In this document: positions 36,390 through 45,616 of the stretch, piece after piece
Layout of the letters: each line of letters starts with the position of its first letter
Numbering within the stretch: the first letter of the stretch is position 1
From: PALSA-1004 sp963829085
GTDB lineage: Bacteria > Pseudomonadota > Gammaproteobacteria > Burkholderiales > SG8-41
Length of the DNA: 64,000 nt
Assembly: GCA_963829085.1 (NCBI GenBank)
Contig: CAWHHJ010000024.1
Coordinates: forward strand, 55,292 to 119,291
Reading direction: 5' to 3'
The notes under the pieces: generated by a model
Database searches by the model: none
What the model saw: the letters and a program-made list of their open reading frames with translations, nothing else
Told to the model about the DNA's origin: nothing
Program-made: the position numbers and the translations under genes

Positions 36390-38142
36390 TCACCACCCAA
36401 GTACGTACGCAGGCCTGCGCGGATCTGCGCCGCCGTGCAGCACACCGGTCTTATGATCGACAACGATTGTGCACGGTGCGCCCGCCAGCCACGTATAAGG
36501 ATCCCACCAGTGAACCTTGTGACCGAGTTGCTTGAGCACTTCTCCGCTGTTTGCCGGTATGCGCGATTCGAGATAGAGCCGTCCCGGATAGTACGCATGC
36601 GGCTCGAACGAACCCGGGAAACTGTAGTTGGCAAATCGCGGCGCCTCTATCGCCGGCTGCGCGTCCATGCCAAACACGTTCACGTTGAGGAAGACCTGCA
36701 GCATCGCCTGCGGCTGAACATCGCCGCCGGGCGTACCGAACGGCATCGAATACTTTTCCGTTTTTGAACGCCAGCGCAGGATTCGGCGTAAGTCGCGGCC
36801 GTTTACCTGGCGCAACCGAGCACGGATGCGTCGGGTCGGACCATGACTGCGTGCCGCGGCCGGAGCATACGAAGCCGACGCCCGGTACCGTTGGTGAATT
36901 GTTCGATCCATCGGAAGGTGTGGCGGAAAACGCGTTGCCATGCCGGTCGATACAGCACGTATATGTGGTGTCGCCCGGACCGGGCGCTTCGTCCGGTTGC
37001 GCGGGCGTCATCCAACGATGCGGCAGATCAGTAAGTGTCGCCGGATCGCCTGCCGGCGGCATGCCGGGCCATGCCCGATCCGCATTGATCATAGCGCGAC
37101 GGTGGTCCGAATACTTGTCCGACAGCAGGCCCTTCATGGGCACCTTCACAAAGTTCGGGTCGGCAAAATGCTGATGGCGATCCGCAAACGCCAGTTTCAG
37201 CGCTTCGGTAACAACGTGTATGTATTCGGGCGAGTTGTGTCCGAGTCCTTCAAGATTCACGCCCTTGAGGATATTGAGCGCCATGGGCAACACCGGCCCT
37301 TGCGACCACGGTCCGCACGCGTGTACTTCGATGCCGTGAAATTTCGCCGTGACGGTCGGTTCGAACTTCACGCTGAAGTCGGCGAAATCTTCCATGGTCA
37401 TCAAGCCGCCTTCGCGCTTGTGATACTTGACGATCGTCGCTGCGACATCGCCTTTGTAGAACGCATCGCGCGCCGCGCGCAACGCGAGGCGGCGGCCTTT
37501 CCGGCGGTTCGCTTTCTCGACGTCGGCAAGGTACTGCAGCGTGCCGCCGAGTTCGGCCTGCACGAATAATTCCCCGGCGACCGGCGGTTTGCCTTTAGGC
37601 AGGAAAACTTTTTTGCTGGACGGCCAGCGCTCGTACGAAGCCTGATTGTCTCGGATGAACTCGGACATGAGCGGGTACATGGGAAAACCGTCGCGCGCAA
37701 AACGGATCGCCGCTGCTGCGACATCGCTGAATGTCATCGTTCCGAAACGCTCCAACGCAGTGATCCATGCGTCGGGCGCCGCCGGCACGACGCTGCGCAG
37801 GACGCTCGCGGGGATCTTGCCGTCGTGATTCTTCTGGAAATAATCGGGCGTGATCGCTTTCGGCCACACGCCCAGCCCATCGATGCAATGAATTTCTTTT
37901 TTCTTCGCGAGATAGATGATCTGCGGCGCAACACCGCCGAAACTTACTTTGTCTGTTTGCAGCACGCCCATCGCGATGCCCGCCGCTACGCCTGCGTCGA
38001 TCGCATTACCGCCCGCTTCGAGTATCTGAAAACCGGCATGCGCAGCAAGATAGTGGCCCGCGGCGATCACATGCTTCGTGCCCATGATGGTTGGCCGATT
38101 TGAAGTTGCCGGTTCGTTCTGCAGCGGATTTTCGAGTTTCAT
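36390..38142 (-). CDS. Gamma-glutamyltransferase family protein, one frameshift
   Basis: Second gamma-glutamyltransferase paralogue, about 583 residues once repaired. It shares blocks with the gene at 4,161: GTKHVIAAGHYLAAHAGFQI, GGNAIDAGVAAGIAMGVLQ and RWPSSKKVFLPKGKP. The autoprocessing Thr is T392 or T393 in PGDTTYTCCIDRHGNAFSAT. The frame breaks at a run of four T (36,754-36,757, + strand): without one base, FKNGKYSMPFGTPGGDVQPQ reads through to ADPRRPAYVLGW. No signal peptide, so it may be cytoplasmic. It is next to an M19 protein (gap 3 bases) and a Bug gene, as in a degradation locus for gamma-glutamyl or similar amides. Confidence 0.88.
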
Positions 38143-38145
38143 TCT

Positions 38146-39159
38146 CTACCCCACATTTTTTTCGATTGCACGCACCCAGCTCTCGCCGAGCACCCATTTA
38201 ACCCGCTTCGAATCATAGCCCCGATCGAGCATGCCCTGCGTAAGGTTAGGCGCCTGGCGTATGTCCTCGAGGCCGCGCGGATAACTCTGATTCAGGAAGT
38301 CGTCGACGGTGCCGAAGATATCGGGACGCAGCGTGCGATTCCGGCGCGACTGCGGAAGCACAACCCCCGCATCCTTGTAGCCTTCGACATAGTCGAGCCC
38401 AAGGCCGACGTGCTCGGCGCCCATCGTCTTTACCAGATGATCAAGATGGTCCAGCATGTGCGCAAGCGTGGGATCCGGATGATGCACGGCGCGCGGCAGA
38501 CCGCACAAGCCGATGACGCCGCCCTTTTCGGCGACTATGCGCAGCACCTCATCGTGTTTGTTGCGATCGTTTGCCGTGACTGCATATGCATTCGCATGCG
38601 TAATGCAAGGCGCGCGCGCAAGCTGGACAGCTTCGAGGGAAGTTTGATGCCCGGAGTGTGAAACGTCGAGCATCATGGGCAGCTCATCCACCGCTGCAAC
38701 CAGTTCGCGGCCTAAGAAGCTCAGTCCCGCATTGCGCCGCTCGCCGCAGCCGTCCCCGACGAGATTCGCGAACGTATAGCACATACCGAGTATGCGGAAT
38801 CCGAGCCGGTGCATGATACCGACGCGTTTAAGATCAGTGCCGATCATGTCGGCCGCCTGCGTGATCAGCATCATGGCGACCTTGCCGTGCGACTTCGCCG
38901 TACGAAAGTCCGCCGCGCGAGTCGCGAGCATGAGATGCGGACTTTTCTCGATTTTCGAGAGCGCCGCTTCGCTGCGTTGCAACGTCGCATCCCACGTCGC
39001 ATCAGATACGACGCTCAACAACGCGCCGCTGATGCCGCCTTCGATCAAGCTCGCCGTATACGGCTCATCGAGCGTGTAATACGGCGTAAGGCCGTCGATG
39101 ACGATCGACTCTGTGTGCAGCGCAGATGCGACCGTGCTTGAGTCAGGCATGGAGATCAA
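38146..39159 (-). CDS. M19 membrane-dipeptidase family protein with altered metal site
   Basis: Renal-dipeptidase-like (peptidase family M19) protein, 337 residues. Retained blocks are MLDVSHSGHQTSLEAVQLAR, CITHANAYAVTANDRN and HVGLGLDYVEGYKDAGV, matching the later metal and substrate His/Asp motifs. The first motif, normally D-G-H-x-D, is IDGLTPYYTL here, and the bridging Glu segment (E-G-G) is ITQAADMIG. So half of the usual two-zinc site looks absent. The neighbouring paralogue at 42,049 has the same changes, so this is a subfamily trait, not an error. Related renal-dipeptidase-like proteins in catabolic loci have other hydrolytic roles. It is 3 bases from the gamma-glutamyltransferase gene. 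Confidence 0.86.
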   Translation of the reverse strand: MISMPDSSTVASALHTESIVIDGLTPYYTLDEPYTASLIEGGISGALLSVVSDATWDATLQRSEAALSKIEKSPHLMLATRAADFRTAKSHGKVAMMLITQAADMIGTDLKRVGIMHRLGFRILGMCYTFANLVGDGCGERRNAGLSFLGRELVAAVDELPMMLDVSHSGHQTSLEAVQLARAPCITHANAYAVTANDRNKHDEVLRIVAEKGGVIGLCGLPRAVHHPDPTLAHMLDHLDHLVKTMGAEHVGLGLDYVEGYKDAGVVLPQSRRNRTLRPDIFGTVDDFLNQSYPRGLEDIRQAPNLTQGMLDRGYDSKRVKWVLGESWVRAIEKNVG

Positions 39160-39289
39160 ACGTCATATGAAAAAAGTTATCTCGGCATCCCAGCCAAGGC
39201 GGGGGATGACAATTTTTCAAAACGCTCAACAAACCGACGACGCTGCATGTCTAGAAACCAATCACCGAGCGTTGCCAAGTCGACCATTT

Positions 39290-40261
39290 CTATTGCGGCT
39301 CGATGCCGGCCTGCTTGATGAGCCGTTCCCACTTCGCGAACTCGCTGCCCATATAACTCGCAAGTTGAGCCGGGCTGAGGGACAGGACCTCGAAGCCGAG
39401 CGGCGCAAGCCGCGTTTTGAAATCGGGTACCGCGATCACTGCAAGCGCTTCCCGGCTCAGCGCATCGACGATTTCCCGCGGGACGCCGCGCGGCCCGACC
39501 AGGCCCTGCCACGAGCGGATTTCGACGAAATCGCCGACCGACTCCTTGAGCGTCGGCACATCGGGCAATTCGGTCGATCGCTTGTCGGTCGTCATCGCGA
39601 GCGCGCGCACCTTGCCCGAAGCGATGTGCGTTGCAGCGGTGGCAAAGTCGGAGCAGATAGACGTGATCTGTCCCGCAATGAGTTCGGTCACCGCTTGCGG
39701 GCTGCTCTTATACGCGACCTGTGCGAGATCGATGCCCGTTTTGAGCTTAAGCGTTTCCATGCAGATCGTCGCAGTGCCGCTCGGTGTTCCATAGGTAAGC
39801 TGACCGGGACGCGCTTTGGCGAAGGCGATTAGCTCCCGCACGTTTTTTACGGGCAGCGAGGGATGGACAACAATTACAAACGGCACGCCGCCGATACCAG
39901 CGATGGGTGTGAAATCCCTGATCGAATCATAGGTCACACCCTTCATCATCAATGGCGTTTGCGAATGCGAGCTCGTCGTCGCCATCATGATCGTATAGCC
40001 GTCCGGCGCCGCCTTCGCGACATAATCAGCCGCAATTGCGCCGTTCGCGCCGGGACGGTCTTCGACGACAAACGTGCCCTTCATGCGTTCGGACAGTCCT
40101 TGCGCGAGCAACCGCGCGACGATGTCAGTTGCGCTGCCGGCAGCAAATGGCACGACGAGGCGCACCGGCTTTTGCGGATAGCTCTGCGCCATTGCCGCGG
40201 CTGTGAACGTCGCCGCTAGCCAGACTGTTGCAAGAAGGCGCATCGCCCGCTCTCCGATCAA
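39290..40261 (-). CDS. Bug-family periplasmic solute receptor
   Basis: Bug receptor, 323 residues; the better start may be ATG 40,243 (MRLLATVWLAATFTAAAMA/Q). Signatures: PVRLVVPFAAGSATDIVAR, FVVEDRPGANGAIAADYVA, APDGYTIMMA, VTYDSIRDFTPI and AYKSSPQAVTELI, where the usual H-V-P-Y is QVAYKSS. A 130-base gap separates it from the M19 gene on its 3' side; that gap has a GC-rich repeat-like patch (ggcatcccagccaaggcggg) but no gene. Confidence 0.92.
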   Translation of the reverse strand: MIGERAMRLLATVWLAATFTAAAMAQSYPQKPVRLVVPFAAGSATDIVARLLAQGLSERMKGTFVVEDRPGANGAIAADYVAKAAPDGYTIMMATTSSHSQTPLMMKGVTYDSIRDFTPIAGIGGVPFVIVVHPSLPVKNVRELIAFAKARPGQLTYGTPSGTATICMETLKLKTGIDLAQVAYKSSPQAVTELIAGQITSICSDFATAATHIASGKVRALAMTTDKRSTELPDVPTLKESVGDFVEIRSWQGLVGPRGVPREIVDALSREALAVIAVPDFKTRLAPLGFEVLSLSPAQLASYMGSEFAKWERLIKQAGIEPQ

Positions 40262-40266
40262 GATTC

Positions 40267-41073
40267 TCAGGGAACCGTCGCAGCGACTTCGCCGCAGGTC
40301 ATGAAACGGGTGCGCGGCTGGCTGCGGAAATATGCAGTCAGCTGGTCAAGCATCGCAAGCCGGCCGGGATGGCCGATCAACTGCACGTGCAGAGTCAGAT
40401 GAAAGTACGCGCCGGGCCATCCGTAAGCACCGTCGAATTCCTCGCGCCACAATCCTTCGACTTCACGTGCGGTCCGGATGACACGACCGATCTGTCCGCC
40501 GTACATGAAATATGGCGCGTCGGCCAAGTGCCATTGCACAGGCAGTTCGACGAGGGGCAAAGGTTTGCCATCGCGCTCGTGGCGATAAGGCCGGATGCGA
40601 TCGTGGAAGTTGGCCGAGATCGTAACGCCCGCCTCGAGCAGATACTCGAGCGTGCGATCGGACCATTCCCACGACGGCGAACGCCACGCCACCGGTTTGA
40701 TGCCCGTGATATGCGACAAGGCGTCCATGCCGCGCACGAGCTCGCTTTTCTCGTCAGCTGCAGACAGCGATGCAGGCGGTTTGTGCGCATAACCATGGCT
40801 ACCGAGTTCGTGACCGCGCCGGTGTATTTCGCGGATAGCGTCGGGATAGCGGTCGGCCGTCATGCCGGGGATGAAAAACGATGCTTTCACCGCGTGACGG
40901 TCGAGCAGATCGAGTAGCGGCGGCAGGCCTTCACGTATTTCGTAACTGCCGTGCGACAGCAGCACGGGCTTTTGCACATTCTCGGGCGCCTTGCCAAGCC
41001 ATATCGCTTCTGCATCCAGGCAGATGCCGTAGATCACCGGGAAGACAGTCGTGTTCTCAGCGGTCGCGCTCAC
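40267..41073 (-). CDS. Polysaccharide deacetylase family protein
   Basis: NodB-type carbohydrate esterase of about 268 residues. The metal motifs are ICLDAEAIW (first Asp), RRGHELGSHGYAHKPPA (two His) and AWRSPSWEWSDRTLEYLLE (Arg). The arrangement resembles PuuE/HpPgdA-like members, which deacetylate sugars or act on amides of cyclic ureides. GTG 41,073 is chosen because it follows AAGGA by 8-9 bases and just follows the Bug stop. No signal peptide with this start, so a cytoplasmic enzyme. Flanked by Bug genes in the long - strand run. Confidence 0.86.
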   Translation of the reverse strand: MSATAENTTVFPVIYGICLDAEAIWLGKAPENVQKPVLLSHGSYEIREGLPPLLDLLDRHAVKASFFIPGMTADRYPDAIREIHRRGHELGSHGYAHKPPASLSAADEKSELVRGMDALSHITGIKPVAWRSPSWEWSDRTLEYLLEAGVTISANFHDRIRPYRHERDGKPLPLVELPVQWHLADAPYFMYGGQIGRVIRTAREVEGLWREEFDGAYGWPGAYFHLTLHVQLIGHPGRLAMLDQLTAYFRSQPRTRFMTCGEVAATVP

Positions 41074-41074
41074 T

Positions 41075-42043
41075 TCATTCTTCCTTTGCGCCGGCGATGC
41101 GCACGACGTTGGCCATGCGCTCAAAATCAGCAGCAAGCATCTTGTTCATTTGGTCAGGGGTCAGCGGCCGCGGCTCGATGCCCTGCTTCGCCAGGCGATC
41201 CAGCACTTCCGCGTTGCGCAGCAATTTGCCTACCTCGTTGTTCATCCGCTCGACGATATCGCGCGATGTAGCAACCGGCGCGAGCAAACCCAGCCAGCTA
41301 TCGAAGTCGTAGCCCGGCAGACCGCTTTCCGCCAGCGTAGGCATGTCCGGCAGAAACTTGCTGCGCGTAGCGCTCGTGACCCCGATCAATCGCACGCGAC
41401 TGTCGTTGACGTAGGGCATGACGGCGATGTTGGCCCCTATCATCGCGTGACCGCGTCCGGACATCACTTCGAGCACCGCATCGCCAGTACTTTTGAACGG
41501 CACATGCAGCATGTCGATGCCGGCCATGTTGACGAGCAGCGCCATCGACAGATGCGTTGCGCTGCCTCGGCCAGCGGATGGATAAGCCATGCCCGGTTTG
41601 CTGCGCGCGAGCTGAATGAATTCGCCGACGGTTTTCGCAGGTACTACCGCGCTCACCATCATGATATAGCCCGTTACGCCGACCGATGCGACCGCGGTGA
41701 AATCCTTGAGCGGGTGATAGGGCAGATTGGAATACACCGAACCGTTGATGTTATGGCTGTTCGCGGCAATCAGCAGCGTGTAGCCGTCAGCGGGCGATTT
41801 GGCGACAGCAGCGGTACCAACCGTTCCGCCTGCGCCAGGACGCGACTCTATAACAACCGGTTGGCCGAGCGCCGCGGAAAGCTCGTTCTGCATAGCGCGC
41901 ATCATAGTGTCGAGCACGGAACCGGCGCCGAATGGCGCGATGAGCCGCACCGGTTTCGCCGGCCAGGCTTGCGCCGCGGCGCATGCACACAGCAGGCATA
42001 GAAGGGCAAGCGCGATCGTTTGTACCAATTGGATTTCACGCAT
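41075..42043 (-). CDS. Bug-family periplasmic solute receptor
   Basis: Bug receptor, 322 residues. Leader MREIQLVQTIALALLCLLCA ends near AQA/WPAKPVRLIA. Ligand loop PFGAGSVLDTMMRAM differs from the PGG form. Signatures: VVIESRPGAGGTVGTAAVA, ADGYTLLIAANSH, LPYHPLKDFTAV and HVPFKSTGDAVLEV. Starts 5 bases after the M19 gene stop and ends just before the deacetylase start, so it should be cotranslated with both. Confidence 0.92.
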   Translation of the reverse strand: MREIQLVQTIALALLCLLCACAAAQAWPAKPVRLIAPFGAGSVLDTMMRAMQNELSAALGQPVVIESRPGAGGTVGTAAVAKSPADGYTLLIAANSHNINGSVYSNLPYHPLKDFTAVASVGVTGYIMMVSAVVPAKTVGEFIQLARSKPGMAYPSAGRGSATHLSMALLVNMAGIDMLHVPFKSTGDAVLEVMSGRGHAMIGANIAVMPYVNDSRVRLIGVTSATRSKFLPDMPTLAESGLPGYDFDSWLGLLAPVATSRDIVERMNNEVGKLLRNAEVLDRLAKQGIEPRPLTPDQMNKMLAADFERMANVVRIAGAKEE

Positions 42044-42048
42044 CGCCG

Positions 42049-43080
42049 TTAACCCACCAGAGTCTTGAATGTGCGAAGCCAGTTGCCGCCCATGATTCCT
42101 GCAATCTCTTCTTCCGCATACTTGCGGTCGAATAGTGTCTGCGTGAGATTGGGCAGCTCGCGGATCTGCGTGAGCCCGTCGGGATAACTCAAGGTCAGGA
42201 ATTCATCGACTGTGCCGAATACATCCGGCCGCAGCGTGCGCCATCGCTTTGAGGCCGGAAGAATTTGACCGGATGCTTTGTAAGCGGCGACGAAATCGCA
42301 GCCGAAGCCGACGTTTTGCGGACCAATCAGCTTCGCATAATAATCGATGTGATCGACGATGCGATCGAGCGTTGCGTTCTGCGGCCACACGGTTTTTGCC
42401 AGTCCGCAAACGCCTAACATGCCGCCTTTGGCCACGATCGCCCTCGCCGTTTCGTCCATCGTATTGCGGTCGTTCGGGTTCAAACCGTACGCATTCGAAT
42501 GCGTGCAGACCGGTGCCCGGGCAATCAAAACCGCTTCTGCGCGTGTGCGGTGTCCGCAATGCGACAAGTCAAGCCACATGGGCAGGCCGTTGACGATGTC
42601 GATCAACTCGCGTCCGAGAAATGAGATGCCCGCGTCCCGTTTCTCGCCACAACCGTCCGCGTGTAGCGTGCCGCCGGTGTAAGCAAGCCCGCAGATGCGC
42701 ATGCCCAGGCGATATAGCAGCTCGACGCGGTATAGTTCCTTCTCGATGAACGAAGATCCCTGCGTGCCGATCACGATCGCCAGTTTGCCTTGCGCCTGCG
42801 CTTTGAGGATGTCATCGGCGCAGAGAGCGAGTTTCAGGAGCGGGCTCTTCTCGATCTTCTGCAAACCCTTTTCGAAGTTGCGCAAGACGGTTTCCCACTC
42901 GTCTTCTGTGCCGAACGTCGCATTGACGACGTTGACGCCGCCGTCGAGTGACTGCTGCGCATATAACTCGTCGAGTATGTAATAAAGAGACAGGCAATCC
43001 CAAACCAGCGTCTTGCGATGAAAGCGTTGCGCGGCTTCTCCGGCGAATAGTCGCGGTTCCGGTTGCGTTAGCGTACTCAT
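42049..43080 (-). CDS. M19 membrane-dipeptidase family protein with altered metal site
   Basis: Second M19 paralogue, 343 residues. Preserved: MWLDLSHCGHRTRAEAVLIA, VCTHSNAYGLNPNDRN and NVGFGCDFVAAYKASGQ. The D-G-H-x-D motif is VWDCLSLYYILDEL, and the Glu motif is IGTQGSSFIEKEL. It also shares LHADGCGEKRDAGISFLGRE and ADVFGTVDEFL-like text (RPDVFGTVDEFLTLSYPDGL) with the gene at 38,146, so the two are close paralogues. The ending LRTFKTLVG is also like its partner. Between two Bug genes in the long - strand run, with a 5-base gap before the next. Confidence 0.86.
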   Translation of the reverse strand: MSTLTQPEPRLFAGEAAQRFHRKTLVWDCLSLYYILDELYAQQSLDGGVNVVNATFGTEDEWETVLRNFEKGLQKIEKSPLLKLALCADDILKAQAQGKLAIVIGTQGSSFIEKELYRVELLYRLGMRICGLAYTGGTLHADGCGEKRDAGISFLGRELIDIVNGLPMWLDLSHCGHRTRAEAVLIARAPVCTHSNAYGLNPNDRNTMDETARAIVAKGGMLGVCGLAKTVWPQNATLDRIVDHIDYYAKLIGPQNVGFGCDFVAAYKASGQILPASKRWRTLRPDVFGTVDEFLTLSYPDGLTQIRELPNLTQTLFDRKYAEEEIAGIMGGNWLRTFKTLVG

Positions 43081-43111
43081 TCTTGATCAGTCGCCCTTCT
43101 GTTCATAAGTC

Positions 43112-44068
43112 TCATTGTGGTCCGACACCGATGCGCTGAAACAGCGCTTTCCACTTTTGTCCGCTCGCTAGTAGATAGTCCGCATATTCCGCCGGTGTCG
43201 TACCGACGAGATCGACGCCTTGCGTCTGCATGCGCTCCCGAAAATCCGGCGTCTTCAATACCGCGATTATTTCGCGGTACAACTTATCGACGACCGGCTT
43301 CGGCGTTTTGACGGGTACCATTACGCCGTAGACGCCGGTCGCGGCATCGTACCCGGGTATGGTTTCTGAAACAGTCGGAATATCGGGCGCGATCGACGAA
43401 CGCTTGGGCCCGGTCACAGCCAGCGGTCTTATGCGCCCGGATTTTATCAACGGAATCGCTGACACAAGGCTCGGCGGATAGATCGGTATCTCGCCGCTCA
43501 TGAGATCGGTCACCGCCTGCGAAGTACTCTTGTACGGAATCTCCTGCAATTCGATGCCCGCCATTGATTTGAACAGCTCAAGCGTGAGAAACGCAGAACT
43601 GCCGCGCCCTGAGGAACCGTAGCGCAGTTGTCCCGGCCGTGCCTTGGCGAGCGTGATCAACTCCTTGATCGAACTCGCATCGATCCTGGGATTTACGCAG
43701 ATCACGTTCTGAGTGAGCACCACGAGACTAACCGGCGCGAGATCTTTGGGGTCGAACGGCAGCTCCTTATACAGCAGCGGACTGACTACCAGGCTTAGAG
43801 TACCGATCAGCAGCGTGTGTCCATCCGCATTAGCGTGCGCCACGATGCTGTTTGCAATGCCGCTGTTGGCGCCTTCACGATTTTCGACGATCACCTGCTG
43901 GCCGAGCCGGGCTGTCAGTGCCTGCGCGAGCGCCCGCGCTGTTATGTCGGTCGTGGTACCCGGTGTAAAACCGACGACGATGCGCATCGGCTTGCTCGGA
44001 TAATTCTCGACACCGTTCTGCGCTATCGCCAGCGTCGAACATCCGCACATCAAGCCAGCGTAAACCAC
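43112..44068 (-). CDS. Bug-family periplasmic solute receptor
   Basis: Bug receptor, 318 residues, from GTG 44,068. The leader MVYAGLMCGCSTLAIA is short and no upstream start is available in frame, so the N-terminus may be clipped by an error. Signatures: PMRIVVGFTPGTTTDITAR (GT in place of GG), VIVENREGANSGIANSIVA, ADGHTLLIGT, LPFDPKDLAPV and EIPYKSTSQAV. It is the first gene of the 16-gene - strand run, divergent from soxB with about 150 bases between. Confidence 0.9.
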   Translation of the reverse strand: MVYAGLMCGCSTLAIAQNGVENYPSKPMRIVVGFTPGTTTDITARALAQALTARLGQQVIVENREGANSGIANSIVAHANADGHTLLIGTLSLVVSPLLYKELPFDPKDLAPVSLVVLTQNVICVNPRIDASSIKELITLAKARPGQLRYGSSGRGSSAFLTLELFKSMAGIELQEIPYKSTSQAVTDLMSGEIPIYPPSLVSAIPLIKSGRIRPLAVTGPKRSSIAPDIPTVSETIPGYDAATGVYGVMVPVKTPKPVVDKLYREIIAVLKTPDFRERMQTQGVDLVGTTPAEYADYLLASGQKWKALFQRIGVGPQ

Positions 44069-44215
44069 AGTTCCCCGCCCACGGCGCCATTCACTTCGTC
44101 CCTCTTTGTTGGATACATTCTAACGTGTGGCGAGAAGATGCAGCAGTCCGCCGCACGGCGTGGACTTCTCATGCGTGTAAACTTCGCCTGCACTTAGTCC
44201 GATGAGATTGCGCCG

Positions 44216-45469
44216 TTGAAATATTCGATCTTCACGCTCGCGCGCAATGCGCTCAGCCACCACCAGCACTGGCCGCGCGTGTGGCGCAGTCCCGAGCCGC
44301 GTGCCGAGTACGACGTCATCATCATCGGCGGCGGCGGCCATGGACTCGCAACCGCCTACTATCTCGCGAAGAACCACGGCATCACGAATGTAGCAGTGCT
44401 CGAGAAAGGCTGGCTGGGCGGCGGCAACACCGGCCGCAACACGACCATCGTGCGCTCGAACTATTATCTCGAGCCGAACGCGCATTTCTATGAGCATTCG
44501 CTGAAGCTGTGGGAAGGGCTCTCCGCAGATCTCAACTTCAACGTCATGTTCAGCCAGCGCGGCGTCCTCAATCTCGCGCATAGCTACGCAGATCTCGATA
44601 CCTACTCGCGACGCGGCAACGCAATGCGGTTGAACGGCATCGATGCCGAGCTGCTGACGCGCGATGATGTCGCGTCCATGGTGCCGCTGCTCGATTGTTC
44701 GCCGGAGGCGCGCTACCCGATCATGGGCGGATTGCTGCAGCGGCGCGGCGGCGTCGCGCGCCATGACGCGGTTGCATGGGGTTACGCACGTGGCGCGGAT
44801 GCGCGCGGCGTCGATATCATCCAGCAATGTGAAGTCACGGCATTAAGACGCGAGGGCAACCGAATTGCGGCGGTTGAAACGACTCGCGGCACGTTGCGCG
44901 CCAGGAAAATCGGCATTGCAGCCGCCGGTCATTCCGGCCATATCGCGGCGATGGCCGGATTGCGACTGCCGATCGAGACCCATGTGCTGCAGGCGCTCGT
45001 GTCCGAGCCCATAAAACCTGTGCTCGATACTGTCGTCACGTCCGGCGCCGTCCATTTTTATATCAGCCAGTCTGATAAGGGCGAGCTCGTGATGGGCGGC
45101 GACCTCGATGGGTACAACTCATACGGCCAGCGCAGCAATCTGCCGCCGCTCGAGCACGTCGTGCAATCGATGCTCGCATTGTTTCCGAGCTTCGGTCGAT
45201 TGCGCATGATGCGAACGTGGGGCGGCGTCATGGATATGAGCATGGATGGCAGCCCGATCATCGGCAAAACGCCGCTCGCAAATCTGTATCTCGATTGCGG
45301 CTGGTGCTACGGCGGCTTCAAGGCGACGCCCGCATCCGGATGGTGTTTCGCGCATACGATTGCCAACGACGCGCCGCACGACCTGAATGCCGCTTTTACC
45401 CTCGACCGCTATGCAAGCGGGAATACCATCGATGAAAAAGGCGCGGGACCGTATGCGTGGGCGCATTAA
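44216..45469 (+). CDS. soxB: Sarcosine oxidase beta subunit
   Basis: FAD/FMN-carrying beta subunit of heterotetrameric sarcosine oxidase (417 residues), which oxidatively demethylates N-methylglycine with tetrahydrofolate as methyl acceptor. The FAD motif is DVIIIGGGGHGLATAYYLA, followed by VLEKGWLGGGNTGRNTTIVR. The covalent FMN His is probably H183 in GVARHDAVAWGYARGA. GDLDGYNSYGQRSN and GGVMDMSMDGSPIIGKT are typical too. The start is uncertain: TTG 44,216 gives MKYSIFTLARNALSHH, but an ATG 15 bases upstream is one frame off, so a base may be missing. First gene of soxBDAG. Confidence 0.93.
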   Translation: MKYSIFTLARNALSHHQHWPRVWRSPEPRAEYDVIIIGGGGHGLATAYYLAKNHGITNVAVLEKGWLGGGNTGRNTTIVRSNYYLEPNAHFYEHSLKLWEGLSADLNFNVMFSQRGVLNLAHSYADLDTYSRRGNAMRLNGIDAELLTRDDVASMVPLLDCSPEARYPIMGGLLQRRGGVARHDAVAWGYARGADARGVDIIQQCEVTALRREGNRIAAVETTRGTLRARKIGIAAAGHSGHIAAMAGLRLPIETHVLQALVSEPIKPVLDTVVTSGAVHFYISQSDKGELVMGGDLDGYNSYGQRSNLPPLEHVVQSMLALFPSFGRLRMMRTWGGVMDMSMDGSPIIGKTPLANLYLDCGWCYGGFKATPASGWCFAHTIANDAPHDLNAAFTLDRYASGNTIDEKGAGPYAWAH

Positions 45470-45576
45470 GTGCAGTATTCAAGGATGGCGTCGCAGCATC
45501 ACGTTGTTTTCCAGGGTGTATAAATTGATCGCACTCCTTTTCTGCATGTCCGAACCCGATCTGTCGCTTAGCACTT

Positions 45577-45602
45577 CCGGATTCCGCGAATGCCGAATCC
45601 TG
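45577..45602. repeat. CCGGATTCCG/CCGAATCCTG short repeats before soxD
   Basis: Within the 147-base soxB-soxD gap, two related words, CCGGATTCCG and CCGAATCCTG, lie 14 to 40 bases before the soxD start. They match the patch at 8,400-8,460 in wording and position. Confidence 0.45.
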
Positions 45603-45616
45603 ATTTCTGACTCCTG

